Notes: generated from the sequence alone by a model not told the origin. Counted from the first letter of the stretch, positions 41,346 through 51,145 are shown. The stretch is DNA of 64,000 nucleotides from Lichenicoccus sp965277665 (GCF_965277665.1 NZ_OZ255835.1:1488001-1552000), one strand, 5' to 3'. Translations and numbers: made by a program.

Positions 41346-41807
41346 TCAGGCGCGGACTGGCGCCGTGACCGGGCTCGGAGGCCCGTACACCTCTCGTGCC
41401 CGCTTGAGGAAGGCGCTGACCATTAGCTTGACCGCCTCGTTGAACACCACGCCGATCGCGGCCTGCAGCAGGCGCGACCGGAACTCGAACTCGACGAAGA
41501 AGTCCACCAGGCAGCCCTGCGGATGCTCGGTGAAGGTCCATTTGTTGTTCAGGTAGCGGAACGGACCCCGCTCGTAGCGCACATGCGCCGACTGCGGCCG
41601 GTCGAGCGTCACCCGGCTGGTGAAGCTCTCCCGGAACGGCCCGAAGCCGATGCTGAGATCGGCGACCAGTTCGTCCTGGGTCCGGCTGCGCAACCGTGCG
41701 CCCACGCACCAGGGCAGGAACTCCGGGTAGCGCTCGACATCGGCCACCAGGTCGAACAGCTGCTCCGGCCGGTAGGCGATCAGCCGGCGCTCGGCATGCG
41801 TCGGCAT
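41346..41807 (-). CDS. RatA/Coq10-like START-domain protein
   Basis: 153 residues. Polyketide-cyclase/START fold of the ubiquinone-binding Coq10/RatA family: AYRPEQLFDLVADVERYPEF, LPWCVGAR, and FVEFEFRSRLLQAAIGVVFN. It probably supports quinone function; the ribosome-binding toxin role proposed for E. coli RatA should not be assumed. ATG 41807 overlaps the lipA stop (TGATG), so it is co-translated with lipA. Confidence 0.88.
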   Translation of the reverse strand: MPTHAERRLIAYRPEQLFDLVADVERYPEFLPWCVGARLRSRTQDELVADLSIGFGPFRESFTSRVTLDRPQSAHVRYERGPFRYLNNKWTFTEHPQGCLVDFFVEFEFRSRLLQAAIGVVFNEAVKLMVSAFLKRAREVYGPPSPVTAPVRA

Positions 41808-42796
41808 CAGGCGCACGCGTCCTGGCGGCGCGCCCGCTCGGCCCGGAGTGCGGCGAAATCCGCGTCGGCATGGTAGGACGACCGCGTCAGCGGCGTGGCG
41901 CTCACCTGCAGGAAGCCCTTGGCGCGAGCCATGCCGGCATAGTCCGCGAACTCGTCCGGGGTCACGAACCGGTCCACGGCGGCGTGCTTGACGCTGGGCT
42001 GCAGGTACTGCCCCAGGGTGAGGAAATCGATTTCGGCGACGCGCAGGTCGTCCATCACCTGCAGGATCTCGAGCCGCTGCTCGCCGAGCCCGACCATCAG
42101 GCCGGACTTGGTGAAGATCGCCGGATCGAGCTGCTTGACCTGGTCGAGCAGCCGCAGCGACTGGAAGTAGCGCGCCCCCGGGCGGATCGTCGGATACAGC
42201 CGCGGCACCGTCTCCAGATTATGGTTGAACACGTCCGGGCGCGCCGCGACGACGCGTTCGAGCGCGCCTGCTTTGCGCAGGAAGTCCGGCGTCAGGATCT
42301 CGATCGTGGTGCCCGGTGCCGCATTTCGGATCGCCGCGATCACGGCTGCGAAATGCGCGGCCCCGCCATCCGGCAGGTCGTCGCGATCCACCGAGGTGAT
42401 CACCACATGGCGCAAGGCCAGCCGTGCCACCGCGTCCGCGACCCGCCCCGGCTCGCCGGCATCCAGCGCATCGGGCTGGCCGGTGCGTACATTGCAGAAC
42501 GCGCAGGCGCGGGTGCAGATCTCGCCCATGATCATCATGGTGGCGTGGCGCTGCGACCAGCACTCGCCGATGTTCGGGCAGGCCGCCTCCTCGCACACCG
42601 TCACCAGCTTGTGCTCGCGCATCAGCGCCCGGGTCTCGTGATAGACCGGGTGGTTCGGCGCGCGCACCCGGATCCAGTCCGGCTTGCGCTGGATCGGGTT
42701 GTCCGGCCGATTCACTTTCTCAGGATGGCGCGCCTTTTCCGGGTGGCGCAAAACTGCCGGCGAACGATGGTCGATCAGCAGCCGGGTTGACGACAT
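41807..42796 (-). CDS. lipA: lipoyl synthase
   Basis: 329 residues. Radical SAM enzyme that inserts sulfur into octanoyl groups. CEEAACPNIGECWSQRHATM holds the auxiliary cluster cysteines and CTRACAFCNVRTG the radical SAM CxxxCxxC. The N-terminus has a diverged 18-bp duplication (42712-42747; RHPEKARHPEKV). It directly follows lpd and the PDH genes, whose E1-beta and E2 proteins carry lipoyl domains, so product and users are co-located. Confidence 0.96.
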   Translation of the reverse strand: MSSTRLLIDHRSPAVLRHPEKARHPEKVNRPDNPIQRKPDWIRVRAPNHPVYHETRALMREHKLVTVCEEAACPNIGECWSQRHATMMIMGEICTRACAFCNVRTGQPDALDAGEPGRVADAVARLALRHVVITSVDRDDLPDGGAAHFAAVIAAIRNAAPGTTIEILTPDFLRKAGALERVVAARPDVFNHNLETVPRLYPTIRPGARYFQSLRLLDQVKQLDPAIFTKSGLMVGLGEQRLEILQVMDDLRVAEIDFLTLGQYLQPSVKHAAVDRFVTPDEFADYAGMARAKGFLQVSATPLTRSSYHADADFAALRAERARRQDACA

Positions 42797-42824
42797 GGGC
42801 GATTTTTGCTCCGCGGGGCCAGGT

Positions 42825-44234
42825 TCAGAAATGGATCACCTGGCCGTAGGCGTCCAGCACCGCCTCGTGCATGGTTTCGCTCACCGTCGGGTGCGGGAAG
42901 ACGCTGTGCATCAGCTCCTGTTCCGTGCTCTCCAGGGTGCGCGCGATCACGTAGCCCTGGATCAGCTCGGTGACCTCGGCGCCGACCATGTGCGCACCGA
43001 GCAGCTCGCCGGTCGTGCGGTCGAACACCACCTTGACCATGCCCTCGGGCTCGCCCATCGCGATCGCCTTGCCGTTGCCGATGAACGGGAACCGGCCGAC
43101 CCGGACCTCGTGCCCCTCGGCGCGGGCGCGCGCCTCGGTCAGCCCGACCGAGGCCACCTGCGGCCGCGCATAGGTGCAGCCGGGAATGTTGCTCCAGTCG
43201 ATCGGATGCACATCGCGGCCAGCCAGGTGCTCGACGCAGACCACGCCCTCGTGGCTCGCCTTGTGCGCGAGCCAGGGCGCACCGGCGAGGTCGCCGATCG
43301 CGTACACGTGGGGTTCTGCCGTGGCGCAGAACGCGTCGATCAGCACGTGGGTCTTCTCGACCACCACCTTGGTGGCCTCGAGCCCCAGCCCCTCGACATT
43401 GCCGACGATGCCGACCGCCGAGATCACCCGGTCGACGATGAACTTTTCGCTCGTTCCGGCCGCCTCCACCGGCACCGTCACGGCACCGTTCTCTTTCAGC
43501 AACGGACCCAGTTTCGCACCGGTCAGGATGCGCATGCCCTGCTTCTCGAACGCCTTGCGGGCGAACGCGCCGATCTCCTCGTCCTCGACCGGCAGGATCC
43601 GGTCGGCCACCTCGATCACCGTCACCTCGGCGCCCATGTTGCGGTAGAACGAGGCGAACTCGATGCCGATCGCGCCGGAGCCCACCACCAGCAGCCGCTT
43701 CGGCATGCTTTTCGGCACCATGGCTTCCCGATACGACCAGATGAACTCGCCATCCGGCTCCAGGCCGGGGATCACGCGGGCGCGGGCGCCGGTCGCCAGG
43801 ATGACGTTCTTCGCAGTCAGCCCGACGTCGGGCTTTTCCTCCTTGGTCACCTTGACCCGACGCAGCTCGCCCTCGACGCCATCGAGTGCGGCGTTGCCGT
43901 CGAACACGGTCACCTTGTTCTTCTTGAGCAGGTGGCCGACGCCCGATGCGAGCTGCTTGGCGACCGCGCGCGAGCGCTGCACCACCTTGTCGAGGTCGAA
44001 GCGGATATTGTCGGCGGAGAAGCCGAACTCGCCGAGATTATGCAGCAGGTGGTTGATCTCGGACGAGCGCAGCAGCGCCTTGGTCGGGATGCAGCCCCAG
44101 TTCAGGCAGACGCCGCCGAGATGCTCGCGCTCCACCACGGCGGTCTTCAGGCCGAGCTGGGCGGCGCGGATGGCAGCCACGTAGCCGCCCGGACCGCCGC
44201 CGATGATGATGAGGTCGAAGCTGGTGTCGGCCAT
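42825..44234 (-). CDS. lpd: dihydrolipoyl dehydrogenase (E3)
   Basis: 469 residues. Reoxidises lipoamide for the pyruvate dehydrogenase complex. FDLIIIGGGPGGYVAAIRAA (FAD), GGVCLNWGCIPTKALL (redox disulfide), RLLVVGSGAIGIEFASFYRN (NAD) and the C-terminal HPTVSETMHEAVLDA (catalytic His/Glu) are all intact. ATG 44234 is four bases after the pdhC stop. Confidence 0.96.
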   Translation of the reverse strand: MADTSFDLIIIGGGPGGYVAAIRAAQLGLKTAVVEREHLGGVCLNWGCIPTKALLRSSEINHLLHNLGEFGFSADNIRFDLDKVVQRSRAVAKQLASGVGHLLKKNKVTVFDGNAALDGVEGELRRVKVTKEEKPDVGLTAKNVILATGARARVIPGLEPDGEFIWSYREAMVPKSMPKRLLVVGSGAIGIEFASFYRNMGAEVTVIEVADRILPVEDEEIGAFARKAFEKQGMRILTGAKLGPLLKENGAVTVPVEAAGTSEKFIVDRVISAVGIVGNVEGLGLEATKVVVEKTHVLIDAFCATAEPHVYAIGDLAGAPWLAHKASHEGVVCVEHLAGRDVHPIDWSNIPGCTYARPQVASVGLTEARARAEGHEVRVGRFPFIGNGKAIAMGEPEGMVKVVFDRTTGELLGAHMVGAEVTELIQGYVIARTLESTEQELMHSVFPHPTVSETMHEAVLDAYGQVIHF

Positions 44235-44238
44235 CTCG

Positions 44239-45546
44239 TTAAACAACCAGGCTCATCGGGCTCTCGACGACCGACTTGAACACCGACACCCACTCGGCGG
44301 CAAGCGCCCCGTCGATGACGCGGTGATCCACCGACAGCGTGCAGGTCATCATGGTGGCGACCTCGATCCTGTCGCCCGACCGCACCACCGCGCGCTTCTC
44401 GCCGGCCGCCACCGCCAGGATCGCGCCCTGCGGCGGGTTGATGATCGCGGAGAACGCTTTCACGCCGTACATGCCCATGTTGGAGATCGAGAACGAGCCG
44501 CCCTGGAACTCCTCGGGCTTCAGCTTGCCGTCGCGCGCCCGCTTGATCAGCGCGCGGGCCTCGTTGCTGATCAGCGACAGGCTCTTCGCGTCGGCCTTGG
44601 TGACGATCGGGGTGATCAGCCCGTCCGGGATCGAGACCGCGACCGCGATGTCGACATCGTCGTACTGGATGATCGCCTCGTCGGTGTAGGACGCATTCAC
44701 CCGCGGCACCCGGCGCAGCGTCACCGCGGCGGCCTTGATCAGCATGTCGTTGACCGACAGCTTGAAGCTGCCGGGGCCCTCCTTCGGCGACGACGCATTC
44801 AGCTCCGCGCGCAGCGCCAGCAGCCGGTCGAGCTCGACATCGATCGAGACATAGAAGTGCGGGATGGACTGCTTGGCGTCCGACAGCCGGCGCGCGATCA
44901 CCCGGCGCACGTTGCTGTTCGGGATCTTCTGGTGCGGTGCCGTGATCAGCACCGGAGCAGGTTTCGCGGGTGCGGGAGCCGCCGGGGCGGCGGCGGGTGC
45001 CTTTGCCTGCGTCGGGCCAGCTTTTTGGGCGGCCTCCACATCGGCACGGATGATCCGGCCGTTCGGGCCGCTGCCGGAGATCGTCGCCGGATCGAGCCCC
45101 GCCTCGCTGGCGAGGCGCCTGGCCAGCGGCGAGATGAACACCCTGTCCCCGCCATGCGACGCCGCAGCGGCGGCGGGCGCCTGGTGCGTCGCCGGCGCCG
45201 CATCCTTCAGCGAAGGCGGCGGCGCCGGCGGGGTGCTCGCCTCGGCAGCCGGCGCCAGGGGCGCCTCCTTGTCGGCCGGCGCCGCCGCGTCCGGCACCGC
45301 CTCGCCGTCCTCGACGATGATGCCGATCGGCTGGTTCACTTGCACGCCCTCGGTGCCGTCGCCGACTAGGATGCGGCCGAGGATGCCCTCGTCCACCGCC
45401 TCGACCTCCATCGTCGCCTTGTCGGTCTCGATCTCGGCGATGACATCGCCGGACGCGATCGCATCGCCTTCCTTCTTCAGCCAGCGCGCCAGCGTGCCTT
45501 CCGTCATGGTGGGCGACAGCGCCGGCATCAGGATGTTCACGGACAT
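44239..45546 (-). CDS. pdhC: dihydrolipoamide acetyltransferase (PDH E2)
   Basis: 435 residues. One lipoyl domain (1-80) with lipoyl Lys in EIETDKATMEVEAVDEG, an Ala/Pro linker, a peripheral-subunit-binding domain (FISPLARRLASEAGLDPATI), and a catalytic domain ending near LSVDHRVIDGALAAEWVSVF, which carries the active-site His. Its lipoyl domain is very similar to that on E1-beta upstream. It is 11 bases after pdhB. Confidence 0.96.
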   Translation of the reverse strand: MSVNILMPALSPTMTEGTLARWLKKEGDAIASGDVIAEIETDKATMEVEAVDEGILGRILVGDGTEGVQVNQPIGIIVEDGEAVPDAAAPADKEAPLAPAAEASTPPAPPPSLKDAAPATHQAPAAAAASHGGDRVFISPLARRLASEAGLDPATISGSGPNGRIIRADVEAAQKAGPTQAKAPAAAPAAPAPAKPAPVLITAPHQKIPNSNVRRVIARRLSDAKQSIPHFYVSIDVELDRLLALRAELNASSPKEGPGSFKLSVNDMLIKAAAVTLRRVPRVNASYTDEAIIQYDDVDIAVAVSIPDGLITPIVTKADAKSLSLISNEARALIKRARDGKLKPEEFQGGSFSISNMGMYGVKAFSAIINPPQGAILAVAAGEKRAVVRSGDRIEVATMMTCTLSVDHRVIDGALAAEWVSVFKSVVESPMSLVV

Positions 45547-45557
45547 GGCAGGGGACC

Positions 45558-46934
45558 TCAGACCAGCTTCTGCACGGCGTCGACCACCCAGCCGGGCTGC
45601 GGCAAAGCCAGCTTCTCGAGGTTGGCGGCATAGGGCAGCGGCACGTCCAGCCCGTGCACCCGCACCGGCGGCGCATCGAGCCAGTCGAAGGCGTGCTCGA
45701 TCACCTGCATCGCGATCTCGGCGCCGATGCCGGCATACGGCCAGCCCTCCTCGACCGTCACCAGCCGGCTGGTCTTCTTGACGCTCTCCACAATGGTCCC
45801 GGTGTCGAGCGGACGCAGCGTGCGCAGGTTGATCACCTCCGCCTCGATGCCCTGCCCGGCCAGGATCTCGGCCGCCTTGAGTGCCACGCCGACCATGATC
45901 GAGAAGGCGACGATGGTGACCTGAGTGCCTGGGCGCTCGATCTTGGCGCGGCCGATCGGGAGGATGAAGTCCGGGTCGGTCGGGCATTCGAAGCTCTGCC
46001 CGTACAGGATCTCGTTCTCGAGGAAGATCACCGGGTTGGGGTCGCGGATCGAGGCGCGCAGCAGCCCCAGCGCATCCGCCGAGGAATACGGCGCCACCAC
46101 CTTCAGCCCCGGCACGTGCGCGTACCAGCTCGCATAGCACTGGCTGTGCTGGGCACCGACACGGGATGCGGCGCCGTTCGGCCCGCGGAACACGATCGGG
46201 CAGCCCATCTGGCCGCCGGACATGTAGAGCGTCTTGGCCGCCGAGTTGATGATCTGGTCGATCGCCTGCATGGCAAAGTTGAAGGTCATGAACTCGACGA
46301 TCGGCTTCAGCCCGGTCAGCGCCGCGCCGACCGCCATGCCGGTGAAGCCGTGCTCCGTGATCGGCGTGTCGATGACGCGGCGCGCACCGAACTCGGCCAG
46401 CATGCCCTGGCTGATCTTGTAGGCGCCCTGGTACTCGGCGACCTCCTCGCCGATGAGGAACACGTCGTCATCGGCGCGCATCTCGATCGCCATCGCGTCG
46501 CGCAACGCATCGCGCACGCTGATGCTCTTCGTCTCGCCCCATTCCCGCTCGGGCTCGACACGGGCCAGGTCCGGCTCGCGGGCTTCCGAGCCGCGATCGG
46601 CGATCTCCTTGGCGCCCGCGACCTTGGGCAGCGCCGGGCTCTCGGCCGCGGGCTTCGCCTCGGGCTTCGCGTCCGCGGCCAACGCGTCCTCGCCTTCGCC
46701 GAGCAGCACCGCGATCGGCGCGTTCACCGCCACGTTCTCGGTGCCCTCCTCGACCAGCAGGCGCCCGATGGTGCCCTCGTCCACGGCTTCGACTTCCATC
46801 GTCGCCTTGTCGGTCTCGATCTCGGCGATCACGTCGCCGGCCGCTACCGGGTCGCCGACCTTCTTCAGCCAGCGCGCCAGCTTGCCTTCGGTCATCGTCG
46901 GCGACAGCGCGGGCATCAGAACCTGGGTCGACAT
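45558..46934 (-). CDS. pdhB: pyruvate dehydrogenase E1 beta with N-terminal lipoyl domain
   Basis: 458 residues. A full lipoyl domain (1-80, EIETDKATMEVEAVDEG) is fused through a charged linker to the E1-beta transketolase domains (from about 135: SVRDALRDAMAIEMRADDDV). E1-beta with its own lipoyl domain is known from alphaproteobacteria. PITEHGFTGMAVGAALTGLK and RSD-like surfaces are conserved. It lies between pdhA and pdhC. Confidence 0.96.
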   Translation of the reverse strand: MSTQVLMPALSPTMTEGKLARWLKKVGDPVAAGDVIAEIETDKATMEVEAVDEGTIGRLLVEEGTENVAVNAPIAVLLGEGEDALAADAKPEAKPAAESPALPKVAGAKEIADRGSEAREPDLARVEPEREWGETKSISVRDALRDAMAIEMRADDDVFLIGEEVAEYQGAYKISQGMLAEFGARRVIDTPITEHGFTGMAVGAALTGLKPIVEFMTFNFAMQAIDQIINSAAKTLYMSGGQMGCPIVFRGPNGAASRVGAQHSQCYASWYAHVPGLKVVAPYSSADALGLLRASIRDPNPVIFLENEILYGQSFECPTDPDFILPIGRAKIERPGTQVTIVAFSIMVGVALKAAEILAGQGIEAEVINLRTLRPLDTGTIVESVKKTSRLVTVEEGWPYAGIGAEIAMQVIEHAFDWLDAPPVRVHGLDVPLPYAANLEKLALPQPGWVVDAVQKLV

Positions 46935-46937
46935 GGA

Positions 46938-48020
46938 TCAGGCCTCCACCAGGATGTCGGTCCAGAGCTCGGACGGATCCGGCTCCGGACTCGACTGCGC
47001 GAAGGCGGCCGCATCGGCCACGATGTGCTTGATCTCGTCATCGATCGTCTTCAACGCCTGCTCCTCGACCCCCTGTCCGAGGAGTGCGTGCCGCACCCGC
47101 TCGATCGCATCCTTCTCGCGGCGCATCTGGTCGACCTCGTCGCGGGTGCGGTACTTCGCCGGATCCGACATCGAGTGGCCCCGGTAGCGGTAGGTGGTCA
47201 TCTCCAGCAGGAACGGACCACCTCCGGCGCGGCAATGCGCCACCGCCTGGCGCGCCGCGTCATGCACCGCCTCGACATCCATGCCGTCCACCTGCAGGCC
47301 GGGAATGCCCCACGGCTCGCCGTTGCGGAACAAGTCGCGCGACGCCGACGAGCGCTCCACGCTGGTGCCCATGCCGTAACGGTTGTTCTCGATCACGAAG
47401 ATGCAGGGCAGCTTCTGCAATGCTGCAATGTTGAAGCTCTCGAACACCTGGCCCTGGTTCGAGGCGCCCTCGCCGAAATACGCCACCGACACCTCGTCCG
47501 AGCCGCGATAGCGGTTCGCGAACGCCAGCCCGATGCCGATCGAGACCTGCGCGCCGACGATGCCGTGGCCGCCATAGAAGTTCTCCTTGCGCGAGAACAT
47601 GTGCATCGAGCCGCCCTTGCCGCGCGAATAGCCGGTGGCCCGCCCGGTCAGCTCCGCCATCACGCCGCGCGCCTCCATGCCGGCGGCCAGCATGTGGCCG
47701 TGGTCACGATAGGAGGTCACCACCTTGTCGCCCGGCTTGAGCGCCATCTGCACCCCGGTCACCACCGCCTCCTGGCCGATATAGAGGTGGCAGAAGCCGC
47801 CGATCAGCCCCATGCCGTAGAGCTGGCCGGTGCGCTCCTCGAAACGGCGGATCAGCACCATGCCGCGATAGGCCCGGGTCAGCTCCTCGGTACTCATGGC
47901 CGGGCTGTTGCGCCCGTGTCCGCCCGCGATGTCGGACAAGGCAGCGGGGTCGGACAGGGCGGCGGGGTCCGCCGAGGCATTGGCGGCCGTGGCACCCTGT
48001 ATCTTGGAAGACTTGTTCAC
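46938..48020 (-). CDS. pdhA: pyruvate dehydrogenase E1 alpha
   Basis: 360 residues. Thiamine-diphosphate-dependent decarboxylase subunit. The ThDP motif lies in VAYFGEGASNQGQVFESFNI; RYRGHSMSDPAKYRTRDEV carries the phosphorylation-loop region. GTG 48020 has GGAAGGGA upstream and overlaps the moaC stop as GTGA. Residues near 15-30 include a DPAALS duplication (18-bp units 47931-47948 and 47949-47966). Confidence 0.95.
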   Translation of the reverse strand: MNKSSKIQGATAANASADPAALSDPAALSDIAGGHGRNSPAMSTEELTRAYRGMVLIRRFEERTGQLYGMGLIGGFCHLYIGQEAVVTGVQMALKPGDKVVTSYRDHGHMLAAGMEARGVMAELTGRATGYSRGKGGSMHMFSRKENFYGGHGIVGAQVSIGIGLAFANRYRGSDEVSVAYFGEGASNQGQVFESFNIAALQKLPCIFVIENNRYGMGTSVERSSASRDLFRNGEPWGIPGLQVDGMDVEAVHDAARQAVAHCRAGGGPFLLEMTTYRYRGHSMSDPAKYRTRDEVDQMRREKDAIERVRHALLGQGVEEQALKTIDDEIKHIVADAAAFAQSSPEPDPSELWTDILVEA

Positions 48021-48538
48021 GGGGACGTCCCTTCCTGCCTCGGCTCGGTGATATCGGTGCGGCCACCGGACTTCCGCACCACGCGCACGGCGTCGATGCG
48101 CATGCTCCGGTCGACGGCCTTGCACATGTCGTAAAGCGTCAGCGCCGCAACGCAAACCGCCGTCAGCGCCTCCATCTCGACGCCGGTGGGACCGGTGGTC
48201 CGCGCCAGCGCCTCGATCTCGATCGCCGTGCCATCCTCGGATGCCACCAGCTCGACCGCCACCGACGAGAGGGCGAGCGGATGGCAGAGCGGGATCAGCG
48301 CCGCGGTGCGCTTGGCCGCCATGATGCCGGCAATCCGGGCCGTCGCCAGCACGTCGCCCTTGGGCATCCGCCCCGCCAGGACCAGCTGCAGCGTCGCGGC
48401 TTGCATCACCACCCGGCCGCGCGCGGTGGCGTCGCGGCGGGTGTCGGGCTTGTCCGAGACATCCACCATCACCGCGCGCCCGGCGGCATCGAGATGCGTC
48501 AGCCGCGGGCACCCGGTCTCCTCCACGGCGGCGGACAT
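48017..48538 (-). CDS. moaC: cyclic pyranopterin monophosphate synthase
   Basis: 173 residues. Molybdenum cofactor synthesis. VMVDVSDKPDTRRDATARG, IPLCHPLALSSVAVELV and the C-terminal LTAVCVAALTLYDMCKAVDR are diagnostic. It sits between trpC and pdhA; no other moa genes are nearby, though a Mo enzyme is encoded at 33782-34513. Confidence 0.96.
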   Translation of the reverse strand: MSAAVEETGCPRLTHLDAAGRAVMVDVSDKPDTRRDATARGRVVMQAATLQLVLAGRMPKGDVLATARIAGIMAAKRTAALIPLCHPLALSSVAVELVASEDGTAIEIEALARTTGPTGVEMEALTAVCVAALTLYDMCKAVDRSMRIDAVRVVRKSGGRTDITEPRQEGTSP

Positions 48539-48541
48539 GCC

Positions 48542-49363
48542 TCAGATCGGCCCGAGCAGCGCATGCGCGGCGGCGCCGGCATCGGCCTGGCGCAGCAGGC
48601 TCTCGCCGACCAGGAAGCAGGTGGCGCCGACGGCGGCGAGGCGCAGCACGTCCTCTCGCGAGCCGATGCCGCTCTCGGCCACCACGAGCCGGTCAGGCGG
48701 CACCTGCGGCGCCAGGTCGAGCGTGGTCGCAAGATCGATCCGCAGCGTGCGCAGGTTGCGGTTGTTGATGCCGATCAGGGTGGTCTCCAGCGCCAGCGCC
48801 CGGTGCAGCTCGGTCTCGTCATGCACCTCGACCAGCACGTCGAGATCCACCGAGCGCGCCAGCCCGAGCAGGTCGGCGGCCTGCTCGTCGCCGATCGCCG
48901 CCATGATCAGCAGGATGCAATCGGCGCCGATCAGCCGGCTCTCGTAGATCTGCCAGGGCTCCAGCATGAAATCCTTGCGCAGCGCCGGCAGGGAAGTCGC
49001 GGCCCGCGCCGCCTGCAGATCCGCGATGTGGCCCTGGAAGTTCGGCCCCTCGGTCAGCACCGACAGGCAGGCGGCGCCGGCGGCCTCGTAGTCGCGGGCG
49101 ATCGCCGCCGGGTCAAACTGCTGCCGGATCAGGCCGGCGGAGGGCGAGGCCTTCTTGATCTCGGTGATCAGCCCGACCTGCCGCTCGGCGGTCTTGAGTT
49201 TCAGCGCTTGGCCGAAGCCGCGCGGCATCTCGTCGAGATCGCGCAGCCGCGCCTTCAGCACGCGCAGCGGCAGGCCCGCCATGCGCCGCGCGACCTCCTC
49301 GCGGGTCTGGCCACAGATACGCGCCAGGATGTCGGACGCGTCGTGCATCAATCCGGCGCCCAT
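48542..49363 (-). CDS. trpC: indole-3-glycerol phosphate synthase
   Basis: 273 residues. (beta/alpha)8 enzyme of tryptophan synthesis, not fused to TrpF. LITEIKKASPSAGLIRQQFD, LPALRKDFMLEPWQIYESRL and GINNRNLRTLRIDL are the catalytic-site motifs. ATG 49363 has GGAGG five bases upstream and overlaps the trpD stop (TGATG), so it is preferred to 49396. Confidence 0.96.
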   Translation of the reverse strand: MGAGLMHDASDILARICGQTREEVARRMAGLPLRVLKARLRDLDEMPRGFGQALKLKTAERQVGLITEIKKASPSAGLIRQQFDPAAIARDYEAAGAACLSVLTEGPNFQGHIADLQAARAATSLPALRKDFMLEPWQIYESRLIGADCILLIMAAIGDEQAADLLGLARSVDLDVLVEVHDETELHRALALETTLIGINNRNLRTLRIDLATTLDLAPQVPPDRLVVAESGIGSREDVLRLAAVGATCFLVGESLLRQADAGAAAHALLGPI

Positions 49364-50532
49364 CACCTCCGGTGGTCCCTGTCCCTCAACCTGCATCGCA
49401 ACCGTTCCAGCACCGCAAGCGCACTGCCGTCATCCAGGGCGCAGGCCGCCTCCCGGACCGCCTCGCGCAGCCCGCGCACAAGCACAGCCGCCTCCGCCGC
49501 CCCGGCTGCTTCGCCGGTTGCGGCCGCAGGCGTCCCGCTGCCATGCATCGTCCGCGGGAACATGTTGCCTCCGCGCGCGACGCGCAAGGCTGCGGCCGCA
49601 TTCAGCAGCACCGTATCACGGTACGCCCCGCGCGCGCCGCGCAGCAGCGCCTCGAGTGCCAGCGCATTGTGGCGCCCGTCGCCGCCGGCGATCGCCGCGA
49701 CCGGCGCCGGCGGCAGCCCGGCCATGGCGGGTGTGATCACCAGCTCATGGATCACGCCGTCCTCGAGCGCCACCACCCAGCTCGGACCGGCCAGGGTCAG
49801 CTCGTCGAGGCCCTGTCCGGCCTGATCCCCGTCGATCATCCCGTGCACGGCCCAGACCCGCGCGGAGCCGAGCCGGCGCAGCGTCTCGACCACCGGGATC
49901 AGCCAGCGCCGGTCATAGACACCGATCAGCTGCAGCTGCACCGAGGCCGGGTTGCAGAGCGGCCCGAGCAGGTTGAACAGGGTGCGGGTGCCGAGCTCGG
50001 CGCGCACTGCCGCGGCAAAGCGCAGGGCGGGATGGTGCGCAGGCGCCGCCATGAAGGCGAGGTCGTGGTCGGCCAGCTCCGCCTGCAGTTCCGCCACATC
50101 CTGCACCGGCGGCACGCCGAGTGCTGCCAGCACGTCCGAGGCCCCGGCGCGCGACGACAGCGCGCGGTTGCCGTGCTTGGCCACCGGCACGCCACACGCG
50201 GCCAGCACGAAGGCGACCGCGGTGGAGATGTTCAGGGTGCCGTGCTGGTCGCCGCCGGTGCCGCAGACATCGATCGCCCCGCGCGGCGCCTGCACCCGCA
50301 GCATGCGGCGGCGCAGCGCCCGCACGGCCCCGGTCAGTTCGGCCACCGTCTCGCCGCGCACCCGCAGCGCCATCAGCAGGCCGCCGATCTGCGCCGGCGT
50401 CGCCTCGCCCGCCATCACCACGCCGAACGCCGCCTCGGCCTGCGCCTCGTCCAGCTTAAGGCCGCCGGCGACATGCGCCAGCGCCGGCTTCAGGCCGTCC
50501 TCCAGGTCGCCGTCCTTGCAAGTGCTGGTCAT
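49363..50532 (-). CDS. trpD: anthranilate phosphoribosyltransferase, C-terminally extended
   Basis: 389 residues, about 45 more than usual. DVCGTGGDQHGTLNISTAVA (PRPP loop), KHGNRALSSRAGASDVLAAL and RTLFNLLGPLCNPA are intact. The excess lies at the C-terminus, an Ala/Arg-rich tail (about 345-389). It lies between trpG and trpC. Whether the tail is functional cannot be told. Confidence 0.94.
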   Translation of the reverse strand: MTSTCKDGDLEDGLKPALAHVAGGLKLDEAQAEAAFGVVMAGEATPAQIGGLLMALRVRGETVAELTGAVRALRRRMLRVQAPRGAIDVCGTGGDQHGTLNISTAVAFVLAACGVPVAKHGNRALSSRAGASDVLAALGVPPVQDVAELQAELADHDLAFMAAPAHHPALRFAAAVRAELGTRTLFNLLGPLCNPASVQLQLIGVYDRRWLIPVVETLRRLGSARVWAVHGMIDGDQAGQGLDELTLAGPSWVVALEDGVIHELVITPAMAGLPPAPVAAIAGGDGRHNALALEALLRGARGAYRDTVLLNAAAALRVARGGNMFPRTMHGSGTPAAATGEAAGAAEAAVLVRGLREAVREAACALDDGSALAVLERLRCRLRDRDHRR

Positions 50533-50545
50533 GCAGTTCGCCGGA

Positions 50546-51145
50546 TCAGGCCGCCCGCGACCGGGAATCGTTGCAACCGCGCGCGATCGCCAGGAAGTTG
50601 GCCAGGATGGCGTGGCCGTGCTGCGAGGCGATGCTCTCCGGATGGAACTGCACGCCGAACAGCGGCAGGTCGCGATGGCGCAGTCCCATCAGCACGCCGT
50701 CCTCGGTCCAGGCGGTCGGCACCAGCGTCTCCGGCAGGGTCTCGGGGCGCACCACCAGGCTGTGGTAGCGCGTCGCCTCGAACGGGCTCGGCAGGCCCGC
50801 GAACACGTCGCCGCCCGCATGCCGGACCGGGCTCACCTTGCCATGCATCGGTGCCAAAGCGCGCACCACCTCGCCGCCGAACACCTGGCCAAGCGCCTGG
50901 TGCCCGAGGCAGACGCCGAGCAGCGGCACGCGCCCGGCGGCGGCGGCGATCAGGTCGCAGCAGATGCCTGCCTGGTTCGGCGAGCAGGGACCTGGCGACA
51001 GCACGATGGCCTCGGGCTGCAGCGCCAGCGCCGCATCCACGCTCAGCGCGTCGTTGCGGCGGACATCGCACACCGCTCCCAGGTCGCCGAGATAGTGCAC
51101 CAGGTTGAAGGTGAAGCTGTCGTAGTTGTCGATCAGCAGGATCAT
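50546..51145 (-). CDS. trpG: anthranilate synthase glutamine amidotransferase subunit
   Basis: 199 residues. MILLIDNYDSFTFNLVHYLG, the class I amidotransferase nucleophile in LLGVCLGHQALGQVFGG and the C-terminal FHPESIAS give the Cys-His-Glu triad. It supplies ammonia to TrpE. The start overlaps the trpE stop by ATGA. Confidence 0.96.
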   Translation of the reverse strand: MILLIDNYDSFTFNLVHYLGDLGAVCDVRRNDALSVDAALALQPEAIVLSPGPCSPNQAGICCDLIAAAAGRVPLLGVCLGHQALGQVFGGEVVRALAPMHGKVSPVRHAGGDVFAGLPSPFEATRYHSLVVRPETLPETLVPTAWTEDGVLMGLRHRDLPLFGVQFHPESIASQHGHAILANFLAIARGCNDSRSRAA

